Shown: positions 1 to 7,630 of the stretch, one piece after another
How positions within the stretch are numbered: position 1 is the first letter of the stretch
Layout of the letters: each line of letters starts with the position of its first letter
Source of the DNA: Streptomyces sp.
Lineage (GTDB): Bacteria > Actinomycetota > Actinomycetes > Streptomycetales > Streptomycetaceae
Direction of reading: 5' to 3'
Length of the DNA stretch: 52,169 bases
NCBI RefSeq assembly: GCF_019510245.1
Contig: NZ_JAEKKT010000156.1
Span: 1 to 52,169 of the forward strand
Program-made: the position numbers and the translations under genes
Notes under the pieces: generated by a model
Told to the model about the DNA's origin: nothing
The model's database searches: none
The model's input: only the letters and a program-made list of their open reading frames with translations

Positions 1-1
1 G

Positions 2-16
2 GACGCCTGAGGCGTC
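2..16. terminator. short inverted repeat at window edge
   Basis: GACGCC, a 3-base TGA loop and GGCGTC form a perfect 6-bp stem. It lies just before the RBS of the first gene and could end a gene outside the window or be an operator. No T-rich tail follows, so the assignment is weak. Confidence 0.3.
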
Positions 17-52
17 TTCGCGTCCGGTGGGCAGGTCTGGGAGGATCTCGCG

Positions 53-652
53 GTGGACAGCACTGATGACGCCGCCCGCCGGACACTTGTCCGCCGCGGC
101 TTGGCTCTGGAGTACGTCACCCTGGGCTGGAACGTGATCGGCATCGTGGTGCTCGCCGTCGCCGCGCTCTCCGCCAGGTCCGTCGCGCTGGCCGGGTTCG
201 GACTGGACTCCCTGATCGAGATCGGCGCCTCCACCGTGGTGGTCTGGGAACTGTCCGGCACCGGCGAGGACCGCCGACGCCGTGCGCTGAATCTGATCGG
301 CGTCGGCTTCGCGCTCCTGGCGGTGTACCTGCTGGTGCAGTCCACATGGGTGCTGGCCTCCGGCTTCCGGCCCCACCACTCCCCGCTGGGCATCGGCTGG
401 ACCGCGGTGACGGCTGCGGTGATGTTCACGCTCGCCGCCGGCAAGGCACGCACGGGCACCGCGCTCGACAACCCGGTGCTGAAGACCGAGGGCCGGGTGA
501 CCCTGATCGACGGCCTGCTGGCCTCCGCCGTGCTGCTCGGCCTCCTGCTGAATTCCCTGGCCGGCCTCTGGTGGGCCGACCCGGCCACCGGCTACGTGCT
601 GGTCTACTACGCACTGCGCGAGGCCAAGGAGATCTTCTTCAGCGAGCACTGA
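53..652 (+). CDS. CDF-like cation transporter (short form)
   Basis: A 199-residue integral membrane protein with about five or six hydrophobic helices. Residues 46-57 read ALAGFGLDSLIE, the helix-II pattern of cation diffusion facilitators in which the Asp helps bind divalent metal; a second polar pair, D in TLIDGLL, lies near residue 150. It is shorter than standard CDF proteins (about 300 aa) and lacks their cytosolic C-terminal domain, as do many actinobacterial members. The start is GTG with GGGAGG about 8 bases upstream. An ArsR regulator is encoded convergently 46 bp downstream, a pairing that fits metal efflux. The family is fairly clear; the metal is unknown. Confidence 0.7.
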   Translation: MDSTDDAARRTLVRRGLALEYVTLGWNVIGIVVLAVAALSARSVALAGFGLDSLIEIGASTVVVWELSGTGEDRRRRALNLIGVGFALLAVYLLVQSTWVLASGFRPHHSPLGIGWTAVTAAVMFTLAAGKARTGTALDNPVLKTEGRVTLIDGLLASAVLLGLLLNSLAGLWWADPATGYVLVYYALREAKEIFFSEH

Positions 653-698
653 CGCTCGTGACCAGCGATGGAAACCGGCCGCCGTCCTGGGGCCACCG

Positions 699-1049
699 CT
701 ACGACGGCGGGTTCGGCTCCTGCTGTGCGGACTGGAGGTCGGCGAGGAGTTCCGCCTGCCCGGCCAGCACGCCGGACAGGATGGACCGCGCCACCCGCAG
801 CAGCTCGGCCAGTTGCGGGCTGGCCAACGAGTAGTACACGTTGGAGCCCTCCTTCCGGGTCCTGACCAGGTTTGCGCGCCGCAGCACGGCGAGTTGCTGG
901 GACAGGTGCGCAGCCTCGATGCCCACCTCGGGCAGCATCTCGGCGACCGCATGCTCTCGCTCGCTCAGCAGTTCCAGGACCCGGATGCGGGCCGGATGGC
1001 CGAGCGTCTTGAAGAACTCGGCCTTCAGTTGGTACAGCGGTGTACTCAT
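699..1049 (-). CDS. ArsR-family winged-helix regulator
   Basis: A 116-residue ArsR/SmtB-type repressor. Residues 14-72 carry the winged helix (LGHPARIRVLELL, then recognition helix AHLSQQLAVLRRANLV and wing REGSNVYYSLA-like). There is no ELCVCDL metal box and the protein has no cysteine at all, so classical As/Cd sensing through thiols is excluded; the inducer is unknown. The ATG at 1049 is preceded by GGGGGAGG at a good distance; longer upstream reading in this frame is low-complexity and unlikely to be coding. It is a paralogue of the regulator at 5493-5834 (both open with a PLYQ-KAEFF block). It probably controls the convergent CDF-like gene or itself. Confidence 0.85.
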   Translation of the reverse strand: MSTPLYQLKAEFFKTLGHPARIRVLELLSEREHAVAEMLPEVGIEAAHLSQQLAVLRRANLVRTRKEGSNVYYSLASPQLAELLRVARSILSGVLAGQAELLADLQSAQQEPNPPS

Positions 1050-1408
1050 GGAGTCGCCTCCCCCACACAGCCGCACGGCCCCACCGGCCGGCGTTCGGCG
1101 CATCGCATCCATCCACTCGTCAGCAACATGCGGCCATCCTCGCCTGCGGCGCCTGCCGGATCGAATCCGCACCGAAGCAGCGAGGCAAGCCCCCGTTTCC
1201 ATCTCATTGGATCGAAGGAAAGCGGGGAAGATTCGGCGCAGCGATTCAGGAAGGCAAATAGCGATATACGGAACGGCGGAATGCATGACACGTAATACGG
1301 TCCGCCGTCATGGATTCAGCCGCAGGGACACATCCTCAACAAGTAAGTCAAGACTTACCCTTGGGGAGCTTTGACCGTATGGTGTGGCTCGAATCGAAGG
1401 AGCCCCCT
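1050..1408. promoter_or_regulatory. intergenic region with 16-bp perfect palindrome
   Basis: The region between the divergent arsR and helD genes holds no convincing gene. Its most striking element is GTAAGTCAAGACTTAC at 1343-1358, a perfect inverted repeat with 7-bp arms and a 2-base centre. It lies about 20-65 bases before the possible helD starts, a fitting place for an operator. An AT-rich patch at 1255-1275 may belong to the arsR promoter. Which regulator binds is unknown. Confidence 0.45.
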
Positions 1409-3491
1409 TTGTCGGAAGCGAACGATCCCGCTGTGCGTGCGGTTGAATCGGAGCAGGATTATGTGTCCTCCTTGTACGAGTTGCTCACCGAGCGGCTTTC
1501 CGAGGCGCGAGTACACCGAGCGAGCGTGCTGAAGGCTCCGGCGGACAGCGCCGGTGAGGCATACGAGAGGGAAATCACCGCCGAGCGTCTGACCAGGGAA
1601 ATAGGCCGCCTGGAAGGCGCCGAGAAGGGGCTGGTCTTCGGACGCATCGACTGGACGGACGGCACGGCCCTGCGCATCGGGCGGATCGGACTGCAGAGGG
1701 AGGAGGATGACCTGCCGCTGCTCGTGGACTGGCGCGCGAACGCGGCGCGGCCTTTCCTACGAGGCGACACCGGTCCACCCGATGGCCCTGCGGCGGCGCA
1801 GGCACCTGCGCCTCGAGGAGCGCACGGTCATCTCGGTGAGCGACGAACTGCTGGACGGGACCGCCCCGACCGACGAGGACGTCGTGGGGGACGGCCCGTT
1901 GACCGAGGCTCTGTCGGCACGGCGTACGGGCAGGATGCACGCGGCCGTCGCGACGCTGCAGGCCGAGCAGGACGAGATCGTCCGCTCCGCCCACCGCGGG
2001 GTGACCGTGGTGCAGGGCGGGCCCGGCACCGGCAAAACGGTGGTCGCCCTGCACCGGGCGGCCTTCGTCCTGTACGCGTTCCCCCGCGCCGCGGAGGAGG
2101 GTGTCCTGGTGGTGGGCCCGAACGCCCGGTTCCTCGACTACATCTCCCAGGTCCTTCCCTCGCTCGGCGAGAACGACGTCGTCCTGGCGACCTGCCGGGA
2201 ACTGGCCGGAGTGTCCACGGACGCGGCGGGCCCGCTCGACACGGCGCGCCTGAAGGGCAGTTCCGACCTCGCTGGCGCCTTGGCCGGCCTGCTGCGCGTC
2301 CACCGAGCCCCGGCCGGGGACTTCGGCGTGCGCGTCGGACAGGAACTGGTTCGCCTCTCCTGCGAGGAAGTCGCCGTGGCGCGCGAGGCCGCCGTGACCG
2401 CCGTACCGGGGCACAACCCCGCGCGCCAGGTGTTCAAGGAGCTCTTGGTCGACGCCGTCGCCGATGCGATGCAACGAGACATGGGCGACCTCCTGGATCA
2501 GATCGACGCCGATGCCGAGAAGATGACGGGCCTGAACCTCGACCGGTTCACGGGAGTCGCCCAGCGCCGTGCCGAAGGTGGGGACGACTCAGGTCCGGTC
2601 CACGCGTTGGACCTGGACGCCATCCGGGCCGATCTTCTCGACGACGCCGGCGTCGACCGAGCGGTCGAGGCGTTGTGGCCGGGGCTGGTACCCGGTGACC
2701 TCGTCAAGGCGCTCCTGACGAGCGCCGACGCTCTCGCCCAACACCTGCCCCGCCTGACCGCGCAGGAGAGGTCCCTTCTGCTGCGCGGTCCGGACGACCC
2801 GTGGACCGAGGCCGATGTGCCGTTGCTGGACGAGGCGGCGAGCCTGGTCGACGGCCCTCCCGAGCGGACGTACGGGCACGTCGTCGTCGACGAGGCGCAG
2901 GAACTGACCGCGATGCAGTGGCGGATGATCGCCCGCCGCTGCCCGGCGAGGTCGATGACGCTGGTGGGTGACTTCGCCCAGGCGGGGCCGGTCACGACAG
3001 CACGCGACTGGAAGGAAGCGCTGAGCCCGCACGTGGGACCGCGGTTCACGCTGCACAACCTGACCGTCAGCTACCGCACCACGCAGGAGATCCTGGAAAG
3101 CGTCCGGGACCTGCTCACGCAGATCGCCCCGGACCAGCAGCCCGCACGGTCACTGCGAAGCGGTGAGAGCCCTCGGGCCGTGACCACACCCGCGACCGGG
3201 TTGATCACCGCCGTCGTTCAGGCACTCCGCGCCCAGAGCACCGCGCACCCGGGCGAGCTTCTGGGAGTGATCTGCGCGGACACCCGGGTCAGCGGGCTGA
3301 CGGCCCAGGGCATCGCTCACCACGCACGCATCGTGCCGGCGTCCGAAGCGCGCGGCCTGGAATTCGACGGGGTCGTCGTCGTGAGTCCCGAGGAGATCAT
3401 CACGGCCCGTCCCGGTGGGGAAAGGGACTTGTACGTAGCCCTGACCCGGGCCACCAAGCGCCTCTGCACCATCACCGTCCGGCCCGCCTGA
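1409..3491 (+). pseudogene. helD: HelD-type RNA-polymerase-associated ATPase, frameshifted
   Basis: This is a UvrD/Rep-like superfamily-1 ATPase of the HelD/HelR group, which in Gram-positive bacteria clears stalled RNA polymerase. The N-terminal coiled-coil part runs to VDWRANAARPF, after which the frame shifts. The rest (YEATPVHP, RRRRH, Walker A GGPGTGKT, Walker B VVVDEAQEL, motif III GDFAQ, C-terminal EARGLEFDGV and YVALTRA) continues in the +1 frame. Removing one C at 1756-1757 restores a single product of about 690 residues. The likely start is TTG at 1409 after AAGGAG; ATG at 1379 is the alternative. The lesion is one base in an otherwise intact gene, so it may be real inactivation or a sequencing error. 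Confidence 0.82.
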
Positions 3492-3498
3492 CGGCTCG

Positions 3499-3523
3499 GC
3501 GCCCGCGTCGTCGCCGCGGGCGC
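3499..3523. terminator. hairpin after helD
   Basis: A 9-bp GC stem (GCGCCCGCG / CGCGGGCGC) with a 7-base loop begins 8 bases after the helD stop codon. It has no T tract, as is common in Streptomyces. It probably serves as terminator for helD and perhaps for the converging minus-strand transcript. Confidence 0.6.
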
Positions 3524-3596
3524 ACCCGGCGCGGTACGGACACCCGCCCGCTCGCGGGGCTGCTCGACGGGTCACCGCTCGTGGCGGCACCCGGCA

Positions 3597-3713
3597 TCAC
3601 GGGGCCTGGTCCGCGTCGGGTTCGATGCCGAGTTCGTGCGTGCTGTACTCGCCGAACCGTTTGACGTGGTCGGTCGGGTACGGCGAGGTATGGGCCAGGT
3701 CCTCAGGATTCAT
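3597..3713 (-). CDS. possible 38-residue protein
   Basis: A short reading frame starting at ATG 3713 encodes an acidic, soluble peptide (MNPEDLAHTSPYP...GIEPDADQAP). It follows sulP on the same strand with a 70-bp gap. The composition looks like a real protein rather than a shadow, but I see no strong RBS and do not recognise a family. It may be a small conserved protein or the remnant of a longer gene. Confidence 0.3.
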   Translation of the reverse strand: MNPEDLAHTSPYPTDHVKRFGEYSTHELGIEPDADQAP

Positions 3714-3783
3714 TGGGCAGGGCCGGGTCCGCTGACGGTCAGTCGGCCCTGCCCCCACGCCTGTCAGGCGGGCCGGATCATGG

Positions 3784-5496
3784 TCAAGTGCTGGAGGTTC
3801 GTGGCTGCTGCGTGGGAAGGGCGGGCAGGACTCCGGCCGTCTCCAGATGGGCGCGGGCGGCCGCGATCGCCTCGGGTGTGGTGGTGTACTCCCGGCCCTC
3901 GTCGCGCAGCAGGTCCAGCACGCCGAGGGAGTCCAGGACCCGGCGCTGGCCGGGGCGAATGCCGGAGGCGAGGACGGTGATGCCGCGTCGGCGCAGTTTC
4001 TGGACGGCGTCCTTGAGGACGAGGGCACCGGTGGCGTCCATGGTCGACACCCGGGACATCCGCAGGATGACGACCCTGACGTCGGCCACCTCGGCCAGTA
4101 CCAGCAGGAAACGGTGGGCGGCGGCGAAGAACAGCGGGCCGTCGATGCGGTAGGCCACGATGTTCTCGGCCAGCAGGGCGTGTTCCTCGGCGCCGTGGTC
4201 GCCCCGGTCGAGCGGCACCTTGTCGACGCGCGCCTGCTTCGCGACCGCGTGCAGGGCGAGGGCACCCGCGACGGCCAGGCCGATGACGACCGCGTACACG
4301 AGGTCGAGGGCGAGGGTCGCTGCGGCGGTCAGGACAAGGATCAGCGCATCGGAGCGGGTGGCCCGCGCCAGGGCCCTGAGCGAGCCCACCTCGACCATGC
4401 GGACCGCGGTGGCGAGCAGCACGCCGGCGAGCGCGGCGAGCGGGATCCTCGAGACCAGCGGTGCGGCGGCGAAGACGATCACGGCGAGAACGGCGGCGTG
4501 GGTGAGGGCGGCGAGCCGGGAGCTCGCGCCGGTGCGGACGTTGACCGCGGTACGGGCGATCGCGCCGGTCGCCGGGACACCGCCGAAGAGCGGAGCAGCG
4601 ATGTTCGCGAGGCCCTGGCCGAACAGCTCCCGGTCGGGGTCGTGCCTCTGCCCGACTGTCATGCCGTCGGCGACCGACGCCGACAGGAGGGACTCCAGGG
4701 CGGCGAGCGCGGCCACCGCGACGGCCGGGGCGAGCAGGGAACCCAGCGAGCCGAGATCGAGGAAGGCGAGCGAGGGCGCGGGCAGTCCGGAGGGCAGGTC
4801 ACCGATCGGCTTGGCGGCATTCAGGTGGGCGGCCTGCGCGACCACGGTCGCGGCGGTCACGGCCAGGATGGAGAACGGTACGGCCGGTCGCAGGCGGGCG
4901 CCGGCCAGCATGACGGCGGCCACCGCGGCGGCGAGGCCGACGGCCGTCCAGTTCGGGGACCCGGTGAACTCCTCGACCGCCCGCCAGGTCACCACCAGCA
5001 CCCGGTCGCCCTCCGGCTTGGGCACGCCGAGGGCGTTCGGGATCTGCTGGAGGCCGATCACGCAGGCGATGCCGAGAGTGAAGCCCTCGACCACGGGCGC
5101 GGGAATGTACTGCATGTACCGCCCGGCCTTCAGTACGGCGAGCGCCACCAGCATCACGCCGGCCAGCAGACCGACCGTGAGGACACCCGTCCGGCCGTAC
5201 CGGCCGACGATGGGGACGAGGACCACGGTCATGGCGCCGGTCGGCCCCGACACCTGGAGGTTGGATCCGCCGAAGAGGGCGGCGAGGGCGCCCGCCACGA
5301 CAGCGGTCGCCAGACCCGCCTCCGCGCCCAGCCCGGAGGAGACACCGAAACCGAGGGCCAGGGGCAGCGCCACGATGGCCACGGTCAGCCCGGCGAGCAG
5401 GTCCCGTCGAGGGTCGCGGCCTGCCTGAGCCAGGTCGGTACGGGCGGGCAGCAGTGCGGTGATCCGGGAGCCGGCCCGGCCGATCCACCGTGTCAT
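3784..5496 (-). CDS. SulP-family anion transporter with STAS domain
   Basis: A 570-residue membrane protein of the SulP/SLC26 family, which moves sulfate, bicarbonate or related anions. The N-terminal two thirds contain about ten to twelve helices, with the family block LAGLTVAIVALPLALGFGVSSG near residues 30-50, GGSNLQVSGPTGAMTVVL and PATGAIARTAVNVRTGA. Residues about 430-545 form a cytosolic STAS domain (YRIDGPLFFAAAHRF, VILRMSRVSTMDATG), as in full-length members. The ATG at 5496 overlaps the TGA of the upstream arsR gene (ATGA), so the two are translationally coupled. The substrate is not determined by sequence; bicarbonate or sulfate is most likely. Confidence 0.9.
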   Translation of the reverse strand: MTRWIGRAGSRITALLPARTDLAQAGRDPRRDLLAGLTVAIVALPLALGFGVSSGLGAEAGLATAVVAGALAALFGGSNLQVSGPTGAMTVVLVPIVGRYGRTGVLTVGLLAGVMLVALAVLKAGRYMQYIPAPVVEGFTLGIACVIGLQQIPNALGVPKPEGDRVLVVTWRAVEEFTGSPNWTAVGLAAAVAAVMLAGARLRPAVPFSILAVTAATVVAQAAHLNAAKPIGDLPSGLPAPSLAFLDLGSLGSLLAPAVAVAALAALESLLSASVADGMTVGQRHDPDRELFGQGLANIAAPLFGGVPATGAIARTAVNVRTGASSRLAALTHAAVLAVIVFAAAPLVSRIPLAALAGVLLATAVRMVEVGSLRALARATRSDALILVLTAAATLALDLVYAVVIGLAVAGALALHAVAKQARVDKVPLDRGDHGAEEHALLAENIVAYRIDGPLFFAAAHRFLLVLAEVADVRVVILRMSRVSTMDATGALVLKDAVQKLRRRGITVLASGIRPGQRRVLDSLGVLDLLRDEGREYTTTPEAIAAARAHLETAGVLPALPTQQPRTSST

Positions 5497-5834
5497 TGCT
5501 TGGCGACCTCCGCGTCCCGCAACTCGACCAGTAGTTCGTTCCGTCCGGCGAGCATCTCGGTCAGGATTCGCCGCGCGGCCGTCATCAGGTCCGCGACGTC
5601 GCCCCCGGCCAGCTCGTAGACGACGGTCGAGCCCTCGCGGGCCGACGTGACGATCCCCGAGCGGCGCAGCACCGCCAGGTGCTGCGACAGGCCGGAGGGC
5701 TCCACCTCGATCGCGGCCAGCAGGTCCCGCACCGGCATCGGCCCGTCCTGCAGCAGCTCCAGGACCCGGATCCGCACGGGATGCCCCAGCATCCGGAAGA
5801 ACTCCGCCTTCGCCTGGTACAGCGGAACGGACAC
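5493..5834 (-). CDS. ArsR-family regulator coupled to SulP transporter
   Basis: A 113-residue winged-helix protein that starts at GTG 5834 with a GAGGGG run just upstream. Residues 14-75 form the helix-turn-helix and wing (MLGHPVRIRVLELL, PSGLSQHLAVLRRSGIV, AREGSTVVYELAG). Like its paralogue at 699-1049 it has no cysteines, so it should sense something other than thiophilic metal. Its stop codon overlaps the start of the SulP gene. It most likely regulates its own operon from the palindrome at 5933-5952. Confidence 0.88.
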   Translation of the reverse strand: MSVPLYQAKAEFFRMLGHPVRIRVLELLQDGPMPVRDLLAAIEVEPSGLSQHLAVLRRSGIVTSAREGSTVVYELAGGDVADLMTAARRILTEMLAGRNELLVELRDAEVAKQ

Positions 5835-5932
5835 GACCCCTCACCTTCGCCTGCGAGCCCCGCCCCACAAGACGGACAGGGAAAAGCTGCATCCGCGGCA
5901 ACTTGCGAACACGATGAACTAAGCATCTAAGC

Positions 5933-5952
5933 AATTGCGAAAATTTGCAATT
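5933..5952. promoter_or_regulatory. candidate operator of the arsR-sulP operon
   Basis: AATTGC and GCAATT flank an A/T-rich 8-base centre, making an imperfect 20-bp palindrome about 100 bp upstream of the arsR start. The surrounding 5910-5955 stretch is unusually AT-rich for this genome, as expected for a promoter and an ArsR-type operator. Two AAGCA repeats lie beside it. Confidence 0.5.
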
Positions 5953-6290
5953 CCTCATCAGGATGCCGTCCGGAGCCCTGGCGTCGGAGGGGGTGGCGGA
6001 GACTCTGGCGGTGTCGAGGGTGGACGGCCATGCCGAAGCGGAGGCGCTGGGGCCGTCCCGGGGCGGTCACGGGCGGTGGTGACCCGGCGCCACGACGTCG
6101 GTGCCGTCAGCGCTCGGCCGTTGATGACGACCGTGCCCGGTGAGTCCGTGCTTCCGCAGGAGCGTCCGGCGCGGGCCCGCCAGTCGCCGGCGCGCACGGG
6201 GCCGAGGGCAGGCCGGCCTCCGAGCGGGTCGGCCGCCGGGTGCCGGGCGCCGAGCCCGCCCGGACGCCGCCATCTAGCGATCCGATGCAA
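5953..6290. other. intergenic stretch without recognised gene
   Basis: The sequence between the divergent arsR-sulP operon and the sugar-operon control region is GC-rich and has open frames on both strands. None has a good RBS, recognisable motif or protein-like composition. I see nothing to annotate here. Confidence 0.4.
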
Positions 6291-6293
6291 GAG

Positions 6294-6350
6294 ACATCCC
6301 ATCACAGGTTCACAACATTGATGGGATGGATCCCTTGTTGACATCCCATG
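6294..6350. promoter_or_regulatory. three ACATCCCAT operator-like sites
   Basis: ACATCCCAT occurs at 6294-6302 and 6341-6349, and the inverse ATGGGATG lies between them at 6321-6328. The same core recurs at 6438-6446 and, as perfect ACATCCCATGT, twice in front of the glycosidase operon (33939-33949, 34015-34025). The fit to the ACAT-N3-ATGT symmetry typical of GntR/FadR dimers suggests sites for the two GntR paralogues encoded here. Confidence 0.62.
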
Positions 6351-6408
6351 ACGGCGACCCCCAGTCGAGCGATCAGGCGGAATTCTCCAGCTTCTTCTCC
6401 CATGCCTC

Positions 6409-6446
6409 TAGACAACCCCTCCGGACCCACCCTATAAACATCCCAT
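6409..6446 (+). promoter_or_regulatory. candidate promoter of the fucose operon with overlapping operator
   Basis: TAGACA at 6409-6414, an 18-base spacer and TATAAA at 6433-6438 form a plausible vegetative promoter about 75 bases before the first gene. ACATCCCAT at 6438-6446 begins on the last base of the -10 box and covers the expected transcription start. A bound repressor would block initiation, which fits control by the operon's own GntR regulator. Confidence 0.55.
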
Positions 6447-6519
6447 CTCTCTGTCAGCGACACCCAACCGTCGCATCGGTGTAACAACCCCGCTCCGGGA
6501 CAAGCGCGAGGAAGTACCC

Positions 6520-7584
6520 ATGAGAATCAGACCCGCACTCAGCTCCACAGCCTCCGTCGTCTGTGCGCTGACGCTGCTCAGCGCGTGCAGCAGCGGCTCC
6601 GGTACGTCCGCCTCGTCGAGCGGCAAGCCGCTCGTGGGCGTCGACTACCCGCGGTCCGACACCGACTTCTGGAACTCCTACATCAAGTACACGCCCGACT
6701 TCGCGAAGCAGCTCGGCCTGTCCCTGAAGACCACGAACTCCCAGAACGACGTCGCCAAGCTCACCGCCAACGCGCAGACGTTCATCAGCCAGGGCGTCAA
6801 GGGCATAGCGATGGCGCCGCAGGACACCGCCGCCATCGCGCCGACCCTGGCGCAGCTGGAGGCGAAGAAGATCCCCGTCGTCACCGTCGACACCCGTCCC
6901 GACACCGGCAAGGTGTTCATGGTGGTGCGGGCCGACAACCGCGCCTACGGCGAGAAGGCCTGCCAGTTCCTCGGCACGAAGCTCGGCGGCAAGGGCAAGG
7001 TCGTCATGCTCGAAGGCGGCCTCGACTCGATCAACGGCCGTGACCGCACCGAGGCGTTCAACGACTGCATGAAGAAGAGCTACCCCGGCATCAAGGTGTT
7101 CGGCGAGGCCACCAACTGGGACGGCGCGGTCGCCGCGCAGAAGCTGCAGACGGACCTCACCGCCAACCCGGACATCAAGGGCGTCTACATGGAATCCAGC
7201 TTCGGCCTGTCCGGCACGCTGCAGGTGCTCAAGCAGAAGGGCCTGCTGGTGGATCCGAAGGACAAGAAGCACGTGTTCATCGTGTCCAACGACGGCATCC
7301 CCGAGGAGCTCAAGGACATCGCCGCGGGCAAGATCGACGCCACCGTCTCCCAGCCCGCCGACCTGTACGCCAAGTACGCCCTGTACTACCTCAAGGCCGC
7401 GATCGACGGGAAGACGTTCAAGCCGGGCAAGACCGACCACGACAGCACGATCATCCAGGTCCGTGTCGGTCTGCTGGAGGACCAGCTCTCCGCTCCTCTG
7501 GTCACCGCTGACGGCGGCACCTACGGCGGCGTTCCCAGCGTCAAGAGCGACGACACGTCGCTGTGGGGCAACCACCTCGGCTGA
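6520..7584 (+). CDS. sugar ABC transporter substrate-binding lipoprotein
   Basis: A 354-residue periplasmic-binding-protein type 1 receptor (Peripla_BP_4/RbsB-like), expected to hold the sugar, probably L-fucose or a related product, outside the membrane. The signal peptide ends in the lipobox LSAC with acylated Cys23. The mature part has the usual two-domain pattern, with NDVAKLTANAQTFISQGVKGIAMAP and a GIPEEL/IAAGKIDATVSQP hinge-side region. ATG 6520 is preceded by GAGGAAG at 6 bases. It is the first gene of the operon and lies 46 bp before the ATPase gene. The substrate is inferred from the neighbouring enzymes only. Confidence 0.88.
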   Translation: MRIRPALSSTASVVCALTLLSACSSGSGTSASSSGKPLVGVDYPRSDTDFWNSYIKYTPDFAKQLGLSLKTTNSQNDVAKLTANAQTFISQGVKGIAMAPQDTAAIAPTLAQLEAKKIPVVTVDTRPDTGKVFMVVRADNRAYGEKACQFLGTKLGGKGKVVMLEGGLDSINGRDRTEAFNDCMKKSYPGIKVFGEATNWDGAVAAQKLQTDLTANPDIKGVYMESSFGLSGTLQVLKQKGLLVDPKDKKHVFIVSNDGIPEELKDIAAGKIDATVSQPADLYAKYALYYLKAAIDGKTFKPGKTDHDSTIIQVRVGLLEDQLSAPLVTADGGTYGGVPSVKSDDTSLWGNHLG

Positions 7585-7630
7585 CCTGCCCGGTCAGGGA
7601 CCAACGGCTATCCAGAACAAGGCGGTTGAG

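Noticed and set aside
3847..5619. 590-codon plus-strand frame opposite sulP
   Set aside because: Gly/Arg/Asp-rich antisense shadow; sulP with its STAS domain accounts for the region.
5958..6344. 128-codon minus-strand protein before the fucose operon
   Set aside because: Pro/Arg-rich, no RBS, and it runs across the operator sites; not protein-like.
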